The notes below the pieces were generated by a model, which had not been told where the DNA came from, did not search any database, and saw nothing but the letters and a program-made list of their open reading frames with translations. Positions 1 to 13,033 of a DNA stretch of 64,000 nt are shown in pieces; the stretch's first letter is position 1, and each line of letters begins with the position of its first letter. The stretch is from Begonia masoniana (lineage: Eukaryota; Streptophyta; Magnoliopsida; Cucurbitales; Begoniaceae). The stretch spans positions 3,383,459-3,447,458 of the forward strand of contig CM039504.1 in the NCBI GenBank assembly GCA_022432975.1, given 5' to 3'. The translations under genes were made by a program, and so were the position numbers.

Positions 1-1021
1 TATGGATTTTCCGACATTTACCAGGGATCAGGAGCATTTGATATCTGCAGAAAATTCATTTGATTACATAGAAGGATTTGTGATAATAAACAGAACTGGG
101 CTGCTAAATAGCTGGAGAACGACGTTCAATCCGCAAGACCAGGTTCAAGCCAGCCAGTTTCAATCAGATGGAAGAACTCTATTCTGCTTAGAATTAGGCA
201 AAATACTTCAACGCAGGCAGATGACAGAATAGTAGAAAAGGTTAGGCCCGCAATGACCTGCGACTCACTTATTTTGAAAAATGAAACTACAAGGCAAAAA
301 GCAAATATTAGATAAAAATCTAAAGAAACTCGTATGTCTTTGCCATCACCGTGCAGGAGGTTGAGAGCCTATTGTCTCAGTTAAGCTATATCCCATCAAC
401 ACTTTTCCTATCAGAAGTTTCATATGTAGATTTTCTGGACAGGGTTCATGCATCAGAAATCAAATTAAGATCAAAAGGCTTATGGGAAGTTCCACATCCA
501 TGGCTAAATCTTCTCATTCCGAAAAGCAAGATACAAAAATTTGCAGAAGAGGTCTTCGGCAATATCCTCACAGAAACAAGCAATGGTCCAATCCTCATCT
601 ACCCAGTTAACAGATCAAAGTATGTATTCACAGTTAACATTACTGTTACTGTAGATTTTCAGAATGTTTCCAAACTTGAATGGTTAATTGTGATTTCAGG
701 TGGGACAATAGAACTTCTGTTGTCATTCCAGATGAAGAAATTTTCTACTTGGTTGCATTCCTTACCTCTGCAGTTCCCACTTCCACAGGAACTGAAGGTT
801 TAGACTACATCACGGCTCAGAATAGAAAAATTGTAGACTTCTGTGAACAAGCCAATCTCGGGATGAAGCAGTATTTGCCTCACTATACAAGAAGGGAAGA
901 GTGGAGAGCCCACTTTGGTGCACGGTGGGAAGAGTTTGTACAGAGAAAATCTGCTTATGACCCTTTGGCAATACTTGCTCCAGGCCACAGAATATTTCAA
1001 AAGGCAATGCCCTTCTCATGA
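1..1021 (+). CDS. CKX: Cytokinin dehydrogenase (CKX), 3' part, three exons
   Basis: Flavoprotein that degrades cytokinins by oxidative cleavage of the N6 side chain; family members are secreted, vacuolar or cytosolic. Exons read as 1-240 (5' end outside the window), 357-619 and 700-1021. Introns are GT-AG: AAAAG|GTTAGG to GTGCAG, and TCAAA|GTATGT to TTTCAG. The reading shows family motifs [48 protein letters not shown] and, at the end, [27 protein letters not shown] and HRIFQ, so this is the cytokinin-binding C-terminal domain. Oddity: at the end of the first exon the frame slips twice, near the A run at 200-203 and near 215-217, making a TAG at 230-232. Removing one base at each place gives a phase-0 exon end that joins the next exon correctly. 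It is either a damaged gene or two assembly indels. The N-terminal FAD-binding half is not in the window. Confidence 0.9.
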
Positions 1022-3900
1022 CGATGGCTAAGTTTACAGGCTGAGACTCCACTAAATGCAGGGATATTATCTTAGCTGCTGATGCTAAACATGATTTGGC
1101 AATCTAATCCTAAACATAAGAAAACAAGGCGTAGAAGGTGCTGTTCAAATATTGTTGAAAAAAAAATCTCATATAGGTATGAATCTACAAATTAGAACTA
1201 CAAGGGGACTAGAGAATGGTGTTATCATCCCATGTACATACGAATTCTGTAAACATTATGAAATGCAATGATATATCAAGTTCTACAGCGACTATTAAAC
1301 ATAAATATCAAGTAAATTGGAAAAACATACCAACAACAAATAAAACACAAGCATCATACTTACAATGGTGTAACCCCTCTCTTGGCATATTGAGATTAAG
1401 AAGAGATTAACACTACTATTGCTTATATTTACCCTAAAAGAGTATGACAAAGGTTCAAACATAGTCTAATTAAACACTTCTAACTCTACATGAGGAATCG
1501 GTAAGGGCACAAAAATGCAAGTTCTCTTGATACAAGCTTATAATAAAGAGATCTAAGATAAGAAAATTGCGCATTTTCAATTTATTCTAAAGCTTTTAAG
1601 CAGACCATAGTAGTGAAAAAGAATTCTTTTATATCAAAGTACTAAAACTCAGAGAAAATCCATCTTGTCAATCTGTTAGTCAAGTAATGGTCTAAATTGA
1701 AGAAGAAAGTCTTGCATTTCTGAGAAGAATGATCAGACGAATGATAATGATGATTAAAAAACGAAAATAAAAGAGACCTGAACAAGTTAGAAAAACTGAA
1801 AGTTTTCCCAATGGCTAGAAAGAAACAGAACAAACTCTTTCTCGATACACCTTATATGTTGATCTCATTGCTACCGTCTACATAGCTCCAATTCAAATAA
1901 AAGCCGAAGTGCTTGCTTTACTAATAGTTCTATGAATGATAAATTAATCAGATAAATATCCATATTCCAATCATCTTTACCAAGTATATGCTTGCTTTAC
2001 CAATGGTTCTTCAAATGATAAATTAACCGGATAAATATCCATGTTCCAATCATCTTGCGTCTTGAATTTTCTTTTTCTTATCTATTTTATCAAATATTTT
2101 AAGTCACAATCCACAGAGAAGAAAAGAACTATTGAAAAAGTATGCCCGAGAATATCCAGCACGTTGCATCTAGAGAGACTAGAGCATCTTTCTGACAAGA
2201 CTGTTGGGTCAATGCTACATAGTGGTTCACATCACACAGCTCATGCAGCCTTTAAATCACTATGCCTTGTATTTCCATGCAAAAGTTGACATAATTTTAG
2301 GCCGTAGAAACCTTTGGTTAAGAGAAGATACAACTTTTTTTTTTTTGGAAAGCCAAGCAAATCACATGTGCATAAATATCATAAAGAGAAAGCAGCCGAC
2401 TTCAATTGAAGCATCCACGGCAGCAGCATATTCCAAAATTGAAACCACAAAGTAACATTGCTTATTTAACAGCTAATAAATGCCAGTGACCTCAAATACC
2501 AAAAAAAAAGGACTTTATTGAGCATTGTCCTTCAGAAAAAATAATTGCAACAGCTTCAATTAAATAACTACCATTAAGGTGTTGTAATACTCAAGAACTC
2601 TGAAAGACTACACTTAAATAGCTTGTCTTATCTTCTGTGACCACAGCATAGATCAAATTTTTATTTTTCTTCCATAGCATTAGCATAGAAGGCTGTGTAA
2701 AAAAGTTGTTGTCAAGACCAATATTTTCAACAAAAAGCGCACAACTAATAAGCAAAGAAAATCAATCATTTGTGGCATGCTGACTGATAATTGAGGGTAC
2801 TATATCAGTAGTGGATGGACTGTTTAAATGTTGCCACTCTTTTCATAACCATAAATGATGTCAAGAAGCAAAGACTCTGCGGAGGACACATTTTATAGTC
2901 AACCGAACATGTGAAACCATAAGAAGTGGTTCTACAAAAAAAAAAAAAAAATATTTTTAAGCTTCTTCTAATGATAAGATGGTACCATAAATATTCCTTC
3001 TAAATGATAATCAGACAGAATATAGATTCAGAAACCTACAGTATCCAACTCAAGAACTACAAAACATATAAAAAAAAAAAACACACTGCTCGTGTATTGC
3101 TTTTCATTAATTTACCTGTATTATTAAATTCAAATTGGTATAATTAGCAACAACTATAATATATTTACTTTTACACCAGTTATATTTCTATAACAGTTCT
3201 AAAGACCATCTAATGAATTTAACAATTTTACAATATTGTCATGTGAGTCTTGACTCAAAGTGGTAGCTAGAGTAGTTTTAAGTAGAAACTTAATTAGAGA
3301 AATGAAATGAAAGTTGTGTCTAGCTTTCTTTCTATTTCAGTAAAATCACATTTGAGAAGGTGAAGAACTGTCCAAGTTTTCAGATAGCTTCCCTTTCAGT
3401 TATAACTTTCAGCCGAGTCCAGCAAAATTTAAAATGTCACTTATAACATAATTGAGTATATATGTAATGTAAGATGATTCCCGAGAAATATTTTGAACCA
3501 ACAATAAGGATTTAGGATTTCAAATTACCATAAACCAACCAATTTTATTTCTCAACTTGAATAGAAATAAACAAACAAATATATAGCGATGACAAAAATC
3601 ATGCAGGCTTTTTATTGCATCCATCTTCTTCGTCAACACAAAGTTACACAAAGAATCTCTAGAAAATCCAACTCCTGAACAAGAAATCAAGAGCGAAAAA
3701 GCAAGATCAGCAGTACCAGGGAAGAAAGACCAAAATGGCAGTGACCTACTACAGTCGATCATTACGACAGAAAGCTACTTCCACAGGCGTCCAAGAAGTA
3801 CATCAGAATAAAGAGGCTAAAAAAGGAAAACCTTTTTGCGGGAATAATCGAGAGATATATTGCACGTAAACGTCACCATTTTGTAGCATTGACGATTAAG
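1022..3900. other. AT-rich intergenic region, no gene recognised
   Basis: This is the 3' flank of the CKX gene. Short open frames occur (for example 2041-2289, 2204-2455 and 3520-3762), but none has recognisable protein content and none is flanked by convincing splice sites. The only structure I see is the 79-bp tandem duplication listed separately and a few A/T runs. Confidence 0.6.
1911..2057. repeat. 79-bp tandem duplication, two diverged copies
   Basis: A unit beginning GCTTGCTTTAC at 1911 is repeated from 1990. Both copies share the order of ATGATAAATTAA, GATAAATATCCAT and TTCCAATCATCTT, with scattered substitutions. The second copy is slightly truncated. Confidence 0.7.
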
Positions 3901-3959
3901 TAGAAATCAGCCATGTAAGCAAAACGACCGAAAGAAGACGACGTCGGAAGAGCCAAGGC

Positions 3960-4070
3960 CATTAAAAAGAAGCCCGACGGGGTTTCTCCCTATTTGGGCT
4001 GGACGAGCAGCCTCGACGACCGACGTCGCCGGCGATGAAGTGAGAAAACTGGGCCTCACAGCCCAATCTT
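3960..4070 (-). promoter_or_regulatory. Cluster of site II motifs, possible minus-strand promoter
   Basis: A GC-richer island in AT-rich DNA holds TGGGCT at 3995-4000, TGGGCC at 4050-4055 and AGCCCA at 4060-4065. TGGGCY site II motifs are typical of plant housekeeping promoters. A minus-strand ATG at 3962 opens a 29-codon frame beginning MALALPTSSSFGR, but I could not connect it to further exons. Whether a gene starts here is unresolved. Confidence 0.3.
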
Positions 4071-4079
4071 CTTAGATAT

Positions 4080-6041
4080 AGGTAGCTTTTTGTAAATTAA
4101 TATTCTAATTAAATTTATTCTTTTTAATTTTATTTTAATTAAAATAATTTAAATGGATTATAAAATTATCCTTTGATTAATTAATTAATTTCAGCAAATA
4201 CGCCTAACTCAATGATTTTCTGGGAAATCTTTGTCCTCTTAGTGCTTTCATTTCAATATCAGTTCGTAATTATTAAATTTAAATTATGATAATATTTCCA
4301 ATAAAATAAACTATATTCTACGTCGAATGCGACATTTACTTTTTCAAAATTAAAATATTTAATTTTTGTATATATTTGTTCCAACTTTTGTGTTACTTTT
4401 TTCTAGAAATTAGAATAATAATATTAAAATTATAATGTTAGTTCAAATTTTTTAAAATAAAAAATAAAAAAACAATGGTAAGAGATGTCACGCATCGCCC
4501 ACTTGATGATGGGGCCGTACTTATCCAGTTCAACGCCAGCCTGTCTCTCCTTTCTTTTCTTCCTTCAATCACACTACGTACAATTTCATAATACAGATGT
4601 GAGATGTCCCTTTCTTAGGGGCTCTAAGAGTAGAGCGTAAAATAAAAAGTGAACGAGTCAACTCACTCAAGACAATGAACCCACTAATCTCAACTTGGCT
4701 TGATTGGTGGAGTTTGTATGACCTGAGCCTTTAAACTTAAAACGGAGGACTAGGTTAATGTCCTGAGTAATGTTGGACAATTATTAACCTTAATTAGGCC
4801 AATAATAGTTATTAATCAAGTTTAACACTGACGCACCAAATAAACATAATTCTCAACACATGGGACCCTCTTTGCCCACTATGAACTATCACTTAAAAGT
4901 CACGTATTCTTACGAATTATAAAATAGAAACCCAAAAATCATATAAAAAATAGCTGAAAAATACGACATATTTCATAAATATTATGCTCTAATTGGGTGC
5001 TCGGTTTTTACGAGAATTCCGATTTAGTGTATAAAGACGTGATTGAGTTACAAAACTCACTACCCCGATCGTGATTTTAGCTTCCTACGTAAATTCTTTT
5101 AAGGATATAGTTTGATTTTCGTCAGGTAGGCTGTGTGGCCAGTAACGTCTACGTTTTTAGAGGAGAAGATGATGCAAGAGTTAAAACTCTGGCGCCATCG
5201 ATTCGTTTCTTCTTCAAAAACCCAGTTTGATTTATCAGAAACAACAAAGAAAAATGGAATCAATCAATCACATGGGGTGGAAGAGAGTCAGTGTTGGTGG
5301 GTAGGGCCCATCCCCACCCTGTCATGAGATAAATATGTAGGCCCCATCACCCCATGTGATTCTCTGTCTCCCTCCATTGGACCCCACTTTCAACTCATTG
5401 CCAGAATTCAATTCAAACGCCAATGAAAATGAACGATCAAAAAGAAAAAAGAAAAGAAAACGCTTAGATTATGGATATGTTAATAGAACCATCTCCCTCC
5501 CCTGCAAAAAAAACAATGGGAAAGACAGTAAAATTACAGAGCCAGGAGCGGGAGGAGATCTCTCTCTCTCTCTAGGTTACACCTATAAATCTTGACTGTG
5601 TCTTCTTCTTTCTATGTCCTTTTCTGTTGTTTTATCATTTGGTTTTCAATTTCAACTTACACTGCAATGAAACTAAGCCAGTACGACTACTTCTGCGACA
5701 GCAACGAATACAACAGCAGCAGCAGCAGCTACGGAGAGAAAATGACTGACCCACGTCGTATTATACAGCCTTTTTACGTATCTTTTCCTTCTTTTCTTTG
5801 TTTTCTCTAAGGTACTATAGTATTACAGATCATAATAATGGGAGGTGGCTCCCATCGCGATAATGGAGCTGATTCTCCGCATTTTCCTTTGTTTTGTTAT
5901 ACAACTTTTCCCCCTCCCTGTAAAGGACCAAGTAAAAAAAAGAAACCAAAAAGTTTTAAGCAAAATTCTATGGCGATGAGGGTTGAAACGAGAGAGAATC
6001 CAATGCTAGCTCTTTCTCGTGGATTACCTGAGCTCAGAACG
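4080..6041. other. Intergenic region, no gene recognised
   Basis: The first part (about 4080-4480) is very AT-rich. The last part (about 5600-6041) is the 3' flank of the minus-strand CCCH gene. Open frames at 5133-5327, 5356-5595, 5592-5810 and 5838-6125 are low-complexity or have no recognisable content. A 14-bp perfect inverted repeat lies at 5266-5279 and 5348-5361. Confidence 0.55.
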
Positions 6042-8786
6042 CTAAATTCCAACCGGGCAAGTCGGTCCACCGGAGCCGGCGCACATTCCGACTGCGGAGG
6101 AAAACCTGGAATAATAAGACGTTAATAACCACCCATATTAAGGTTTGGCTGTATCACTGTGTGTAATCATAACAAACAAACCTTGGTATTTGGCAATTGT
6201 ACGATTTGAAGGATGCCATGTCTGAAGAAGTCGGCAAATTATTATTGTTAGCGGCCACGTCGGAGGAGACAATGGCCTCGCTTGCAGGAGCTGAGAAGCT
6301 AGAAATGTATCCTCCGGCTTTGGTCGGAGATGCGAAGGGACTATCGGGAAGATTATGCTCCAAACTGCAACAAACAATGATGGAAGCTTTCTTCAAATCT
6401 CAAAACAGGAAAAGATGCAATAAACGAGAAGAATTATAGGTGAAGTTTAAACACCTTTCAAGTATATAACTTTCTTCAACATGTGTCAAGTCCTTGCGAT
6501 GTCCACTGACATGGTTTGAGGTAAATTCATTGGCAGAAGCTACATTTTTAACAATCTTATCACCAGGAACTCCGACCGATACTGCAGGAACAGGAACGGA
6601 GACAGCAGGTCCGTTTTCTGCCATGAAGAAAACAAATAAGAATTTTATTTCATTTTAAATTTTGTAATAAAAAAGGAAACACAGAAATTACCTAATGTAA
6701 CAGGGTCAGGGCTGGTGCTAAGAATTGGAGGAAAAAGTAGGTTTTGGCTGAATGGGCTAGGGGACTGAGTAGGAGAAGGGATAGGACTTCCGGTCGAAAG
6801 AGCTTGATGATGATGGTGATGCTTCTTCACGTCCAAAAGCTGCAAATTCAACAACCGTCGTGTTTGAAGCTCGAGAGCTTGCTGTAAATCAGCTTGCTCC
6901 TCCATTTTCTTCCTCCATAACATTTCTTGGGTGTTATAAAACATTCTGGCTCCTTTTACAACCAAAATACAAACAGGTCAAGGAACACGCGCAAATTTAA
7001 TCTTCAAAACAAGCCCAATATCGAAGAGTTTTTGCATACCAAGTTGAAAATCATACGGGTCACGGGAATCAAGCCCGGTCGGAGAGAACTCCCCCCTTTC
7101 CATTTGCTGCGGCTGTTTCCTGTACATCCATGAAGAAGGGTTGATGATGGTGAAATGAGAAACCGAGCTGAGAAAATGGAAGAATTGGAGAGAAAGAGGA
7201 GAGGAGAGAGTGCCTGTACTTGTCTGGGACTTTGCCTTTCTCCTTGTAAGGCTTGACGAGCACCCTCGCATCGCAAACAAAATGAGGATTTCCTTTGGCC
7301 AGAATCAGCTTCACGGTTTCAGGATAGACGAAAGTAACAAAACCAAACATCCTCTTCTGCTGATACGGGATTCTCACGTCTTGAACAGGCCCATAAATGC
7401 TTGATTTTCCAAAAAATAAACACATAAATTGTTGAAAAAACAAGACACAATCCAATGAAGAAGCTGTAATGACAAATAGTAACAATAACCTGAAATAATT
7501 AGAGACATCTTCTTCTCTAAATGTACTATCAGCTGGGAAAGTCAAGTAGATCTGCCTAGACGCAGGATTCACTATCCCCAACCCACCATTCATCAGAAAC
7601 TCGTTTCTTTCCAGCCGGTTTCTTCCAAACTTCTGCATATCCTCGCTCATCATCAATGCCGCAGCAACTCTACATTCACCGGCACAAAACAACATGAATT
7701 ACCTCGTTAAAATATAAACACAAGGTGAAATCTAAGAACTTTTATTAACCTTTGACTGTCGTTTTGAGGCTGTTGAAGAAGATAATTCAGGCACTTTGGT
7801 GAATACGGGATCGAATTAGCAGAACCCATTAGTTGAGAAGCTGCAGAAAGCCTTTGTTGTTGAGCAGACGACTTAGATCTGAGTATCTCATGGCACTGCT
7901 CCATTATCTCCATCTTGTTAGGTGAGCCAACAATGGCTGCCATATCAGAACTGACCAGAGAAGCAGCACCACTTTCTCCAAGACCTCCATGAAGAAACCT
8001 GCAACTACTCCCATTTTTGCAGAACCCCCTAGCATAGTACAAACACGGCTTCCACCCCAGCCCACTATTAGGATCCTCTGACCCCAGACACGAGTCATTG
8101 ACTGAGAAACTTCGACGGTGAAGAGATGACCCTCCCCAGCCGGAACCAGCACCGTGAGAGGCAAAAAGCATGGCTTCACTACCAACTCCGCCTGTGGGAC
8201 TAGATGATAACGACTGCGGGTAGAACACATCTCGGTTTTTGATATCAATAGTCGGGGATCCATCATTAAGGAAAGAGAGCTGGTCCTGAAGCTGAAACTC
8301 ATCGATCATGTCCGTTCCGCAGCCTCCGAAAAAGGGTAAAGAAGAAGAATCCATGGGAGAACAAGAAGCGCCGGCTTGCAAAGTGCTGGGACTGATCAAA
8401 TCCTCCGGATTTTGCATCTCAGAGAAAGCATTCCAAGTGGCGGAGCTAGAAGAGGAAGAGCTTGGAATGGTAAGAGAAGGTGGAAGATTGATCCCCAGCC
8501 TGGAAGAAGAATTCTGTCTGGAAATATTGATAGGGTTACTGGGGAGAAACGGGGAAGGAGACGAAGGGGTTGAAGGGGTGGAAGGTGAGTTCGAGTGTAA
8601 ACCCAAATCTTTTCTGGCTTTCAAGATTACAGAATGAACAAGAGCTTCAGGTCCAAAAGCTAACCTAATCATTTCTCTCTCGCCATGGTCTTGAATAAGG
8701 AGAAGACCCATGATTTTCGAAGCATTTTCAGAATCCAAACTCTGGATTCTTGAGAAAACTATTCTTGTTGCTTCACAAGAATCCAT
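6042..8786 (-). CDS. CCCH zinc-finger and RRM RNA-binding protein (plant C3H46/C3H53-like)
   Basis: Probable RNA-binding regulator of a plant family with one CCCH finger and one RRM. Eight exons, in transcription order: 8786-7750, 7669-7490, 7399-7214, 7119-7040, 6952-6692, 6617-6455, 6364-6182 and 6105-6042. They sum to 2154 nt, giving 717 residues without internal stop. Start [17 protein letters not shown], preceded by a conserved-looking N-terminal helix region. The CCCH finger (about residues 247-265) is C-x7-C-x5-C-x3-H in [22 protein letters not shown] read in two parts. The RRM (about 383-460) has RNP2 IYLTFP and RNP1 RMFGFVTF. A coiled segment ([20 protein letters not shown]) and a His run follow. 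The last exon encodes RFSSAVGMC and ends GGPTCPVGI, a C-terminus I recognise for this family. Intron 3 appears to use a GC donor. Exons 2-8 rest on splice-site and frame agreement. Confidence 0.92.
7120..7213 (-). other. Probable GC-AG intron with repeated GTACAG at both ends
   Basis: The family reads DKYRK across this junction. That needs exon 3 to end TACAG|GCACTC (GC donor) and exon 4 to start after TGTACAG. A GT donor six bases upstream (GACAA|GTACAG) also keeps frame but deletes Tyr-Arg. The hexamer GTACAG occurs at both the donor and acceptor edges. Confidence 0.55.
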
Positions 8787-11700
8787 TGGCGTAAAGAAAA
8801 AGGTTGGTACCAAGTTTCAAAACCACTAAACTCTTTTAAATTTTCGTTTGGTATATGATTTGGAGAGAGGGAAGGCTTCTGTACTCTCTCTCTCTCTAAC
8901 TCTATCTCTCTCTCTCTCTATCCTGACAAGTAAAATTTCTTTCTCAACCACAAAAGCACAAACCTTTACCTACCAACGAGCGAGAGGTAGCACAGCGCAG
9001 CTTCTCACTCCATTTCTTCACTTATCCCTGCGAAACCAAGGAAAAGAACAGTAAAGAAGAAGGCAAGAAAGTAAAGCTAGACAAAGTTTAATCTTTTATA
9101 TAGCATTCCCGTGTGGGTGATAAGAAAGAATGAAGAAACAGAGAGAGAAAGAGAGGTATGAGGAGAGAAGCAAAGGAATTGCCTTTGCTAAAAGGGAAAA
9201 AATCATGGTGGTCGAATTTCTCTATAAAGAAAACATGGAGAGCAAAAGTTGCAGAAGCAAAAGGAGAAAGAAATCTAGTAATAAAATTACACTCTTTCCC
9301 TCTTTTCTCCCTCTCACTTTGCTTTCTTCTTTCCTGAATCAAACTTGAAATCAGTTCTGAGTCAAAAACTGGCGGTTTACCCATGAAAGAAGACGTCTCT
9401 CTCGTTCAGTCGTTCTGGTCTGCCACCAAAATCCAGCTGATCTTCCACCACCATAACAACGGCAGTCAGACTTTACTGCATAAGCCAAACCACCGCCTTC
9501 CTCCTCGGCTCCCTCCTACGCAATAACCGGCAGCTCAAGCAGACGAAGCATCAATTGCTTAGCTTCTGCTCTGCTGTTATAGCTTCTTGGACTCTGAGCT
9601 TATGGGCAGTAAAGCACTGAGATAGAAGCTGAAAGGTGAGCTCTCTCTCTCTCTAGATTTGTATTATTTTTACTTTCTCTCTCCTTTGAACTCTAAAACT
9701 CAAAACTGGTTGGATAATTAGAGAGAGAGAAGAAGAAGAAGACAAGTCTCAATTTGCCAGCCGATATCTAAATAAATCCTTTGAAATTGCTGCACGTTCA
9801 CTTCCTCCAAAACTGTCACTCGATTTTTCTCCTCTCTTTTCCCGGACCAGTAAAAAAATATGAATTTTATCCCACTCTCCTTTTTACCGCGTGGTTCCAG
9901 TAACAAATGGCAAGATTTGAAAGACAGTGGGGCCCGCAGCAGTGCAGTACAAATAACTCACTGATTGGAGGGTGACTACACGCGTTGATAGTGGAGCGTT
10001 TTCCTGGTGGGAGAGTCAATGGCTCGCTAATCAAAGTTTTTAAAGGGCCCCACCATTTTCTTTCTCATTTTATTTTAATTTAAAAAATTAATCAACTTTT
10101 CTCTGCTTTTAATTGTGTGATTAAATTTTAAACTCATGGATTTTCTTCTGATCATTATATATTTTTGTAGCCCAAATTTATTCCCCTTTTTAACTAAAAT
10201 TAATAGGGAATAATTAAATTATCAAACAAAAAACATTTAAAATGTATTTTTATAGTGGTGTTACCCTCTATTCTCTAATTTCTAACTTTTATTTTTAAAG
10301 TGACGACCATTTATTGACGTAATCAATAAATTATTTATTTATTTATAATATTAATTACATCAATCAATAATTATCAGATTAAAATTTAATAATTAAAAGA
10401 TGAAAATAGAAGACACGTAATTACGCACTCTTTTACACGTTGATTTGGAAATTGGTCACATGATTCTATTTCACCGCAACGAAAGCTCAACATAGTTGTA
10501 GAAAATAGAAAATTTGTGATGAAAGTGAAAAGTTGATGACTTAATATTCATATAAGATATTTTTTTGTAACAATAACGTTAGCTTTATCTTGTAATTTTA
10601 AATATTTATTTTATCTTTCGACATAATTATTAAATTATATGTCAAACAATAATTTGTAAAATTAATATAATTATAAATAATTAAATTATTACATTATAAT
10701 TTCAATTTGACACGCAATAAATATATATTTAGATAGTATAATAAAAAAATAAATATATTATCACTCTAATTTTAAATATTCAATTTATTACCACGGTCAT
10801 GGACACACTATTTTGTAATTTAATTTTTTTTAATAATTTTTTACTGAACTAAATCAAACGCAAGATGTATTTAATAAAAAATATTAAATTAGTTTTGAAG
10901 ACTCAATGATTTAAGAAAACACGTATTATGGAGATCAGTAGATGACCACGTGCCCCTACACCATCTTATTCCTACATATATATATGTCTTTTTAATTTTT
11001 TATAATTTATTTTATTTTTTTACCAAATATTTATATATATTCTTTTTTGTATTTATGAAAGTGAACAAGGATTGAGACATTTGAAAAATAAATAATACTT
11101 AAAATTATAATATTTTTATTTATTTACCAAAAATGGGGTTTGTGAGTTGTCATTTTTTAAAGCATTTAAATATAGTAATAATAATAATAATAATAATGAC
11201 AGGCTACCTCATTTTCTCTCTCCATTTCAATATAGTAGAACTAAGTAGGCAGAAACGACATGTAGCAAGCCAGTCTCTTTCTTCAGTCAATTCAACCAAG
11301 AGATGCCAAAAAAAATGGGGTTCCGTTCCCACAGCACGTGTTGTCGTTCACGTGCTCAAATACTAATTAATTTCAATAAATTAATTCCTTTGCAATCTAG
11401 AATCCAATCCCCCAATCAGTATGGTCTCAGGTATGGCCTTCTCTTTTTTTTTTTATTATTTTTTTTATTTTACAAATAAAATAATTGAAAATCAAATTAA
11501 TCATTATTTAGATTAAATCAATCCTAATATTCATAATATAAAATTGGCGAAAGGTGTTATATAGTATTCCATGGTTTAATTTAATATCTCAACTTTAATT
11601 ATTGGTAACGCCTTTGAATTTTATGGACTTATAAATTAATTAATTATTATATTAGCTTTAAGTACAATAATGATTGGCACCACTAAAAAAAGTGGCTATG

Positions 11701-12840
11701 GAGACACCTACACATAAATTTGATGTAACACGTTAAATTTAATTATTTTTATTTTTGGAAGATAAGAATTCTAGCAAATACTACTTCTATAATCTAATTT
11801 TTGGCTAATTAATTACTATTAGTGTTATTTATTTTATTTTTTTCTGAATTTACCAAAAGTGGAAGTTGAAGTAATGGGCATCAAAAGGGTTTTTGGTTTA
11901 ATCATCAAGCATAGACTTTTGAAGCTTTTTTTTTAATTTAATAAAAAAGTAAATAATATAAATGAAAAAAGTTTTAGTGGAGTTCATTATTTATATATAT
12001 AACTGATGATATATTGTCTCGTCCTTTGTGCAGACAGTGTCCACTTTAGTCTTCATCTTTGCAATTATATATAAATTATAATTATAATTTCATTTTTTTT
12101 AAATTAGGTAAAGTTAATTAAATTAAAATAATTGATGGAAAGCAATGCTTAAAAGTAAGAAAATAATGGTACCAGTGATGGAGAACTTGTAGTCATATAT
12201 CCTGTAGACCCAAGTTCAAATTACTGAGAAGGTTAAAACTCCTACTCCAGGGATAGAGAAGATCGAGTTTGGTGCTTATATATAACTAAGTAGTTTATGA
12301 AGAGAACCTAAAAATGCCACGTTCAATGTTTTAATAATCAGCATACTAGTGATTTAACTAGAACCCTAGGATTAGGAATGTGGAATTAAATGAAGGATGG
12401 TGGTGGAAAATGATGCTTATAAGAAAATAAATAAAGAAAGATCTCTCTCTCTCTCTAAAAAAAAGGAGAGGAGAGAGAGAAAGGCATATGAATGTATAAT
12501 GTCTCGGCTGAAATTTGATAGACCAAGAAACCAGAAAAAATGACTCGTCCATGGATCTTCTCCATATGCGTCTGCGCCTGTCCCCCACAAAGCCAGAGAG
12601 AGACCTGGGTTTCTTGTGCTGGACGTGACTAGGCACTGTTTCATTTTTGTCTGCTAAATCATTGGTCAAATTTGTCTCCATGAGCTTATAATTCTAATTA
12701 CTTATAATTTTTGTAACTAGCTTTATACTATTATTTCTCGAACATTCCTTTTGTTAATTATAATTTCTCCTTTTGAGTTCGCCAGTCATAATCTCAATTA
12801 CGTATCTTATCGTGTTGGTCTAATTGGGCTCATTTTTCAT
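8787..12840. other. 5' flank of the CCCH gene, then AT-rich intergenic DNA
   Basis: 8787-9720 is rich in CT tracts on the plus strand (GAGA on the minus strand, 8887-8920 and 9636-9655) and is probably the leader and promoter of the minus-strand CCCH gene. It holds upstream open frames such as 9088-9384 on the minus strand. From about 10040 to 12840 the DNA is AT-rich, with an (ATA)n tract near 11175-11195. A minus-strand frame at 12358-12681 is not recognisable. Confidence 0.55.
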
Positions 12841-12849
12841 ATTTTTAGA

Positions 12850-13033
12850 AGTATAAAAATTATTTTAACTCTTAAATTATAGATTTTTTTTTTAAATATC
12901 TTTAAACTAACCATCTTAACAAATCAACTTTCAACTATCATAAACCTAACAATTCAACCCATCACAGCCTCCAGGTCACCTCTCGTTCGGTATTTTTTGC
13001 CTAAAACAGGAAGCCGATCTAAAACGAACACCC
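12850..13033 (+). repeat. Left terminal inverted repeat of the first MULE
   Basis: Inverted match to 14885-15067 with scattered differences. The outer end starts AGTATAAAAATTATTTTAAC. Confidence 0.8.

Noticed and set aside
5592..5810. 72-codon plus-strand frame with Ser run and hydrophobic start
   Set aside because: Lies in the 3' flank of the CCCH gene; the hydrophobic start and Ser run are low-complexity and there is no family resemblance.
9088..9384. 98-codon minus-strand frame starting MGKPPVFDSE
   Set aside because: Most likely an upstream frame in the CCCH leader; composition after the first 20 codons is random Phe/Ser-rich.
12358..12681. 107-codon minus-strand frame
   Set aside because: No recognisable content, CT-tract-derived Leu/Ser stretch, and no splice or homology support.
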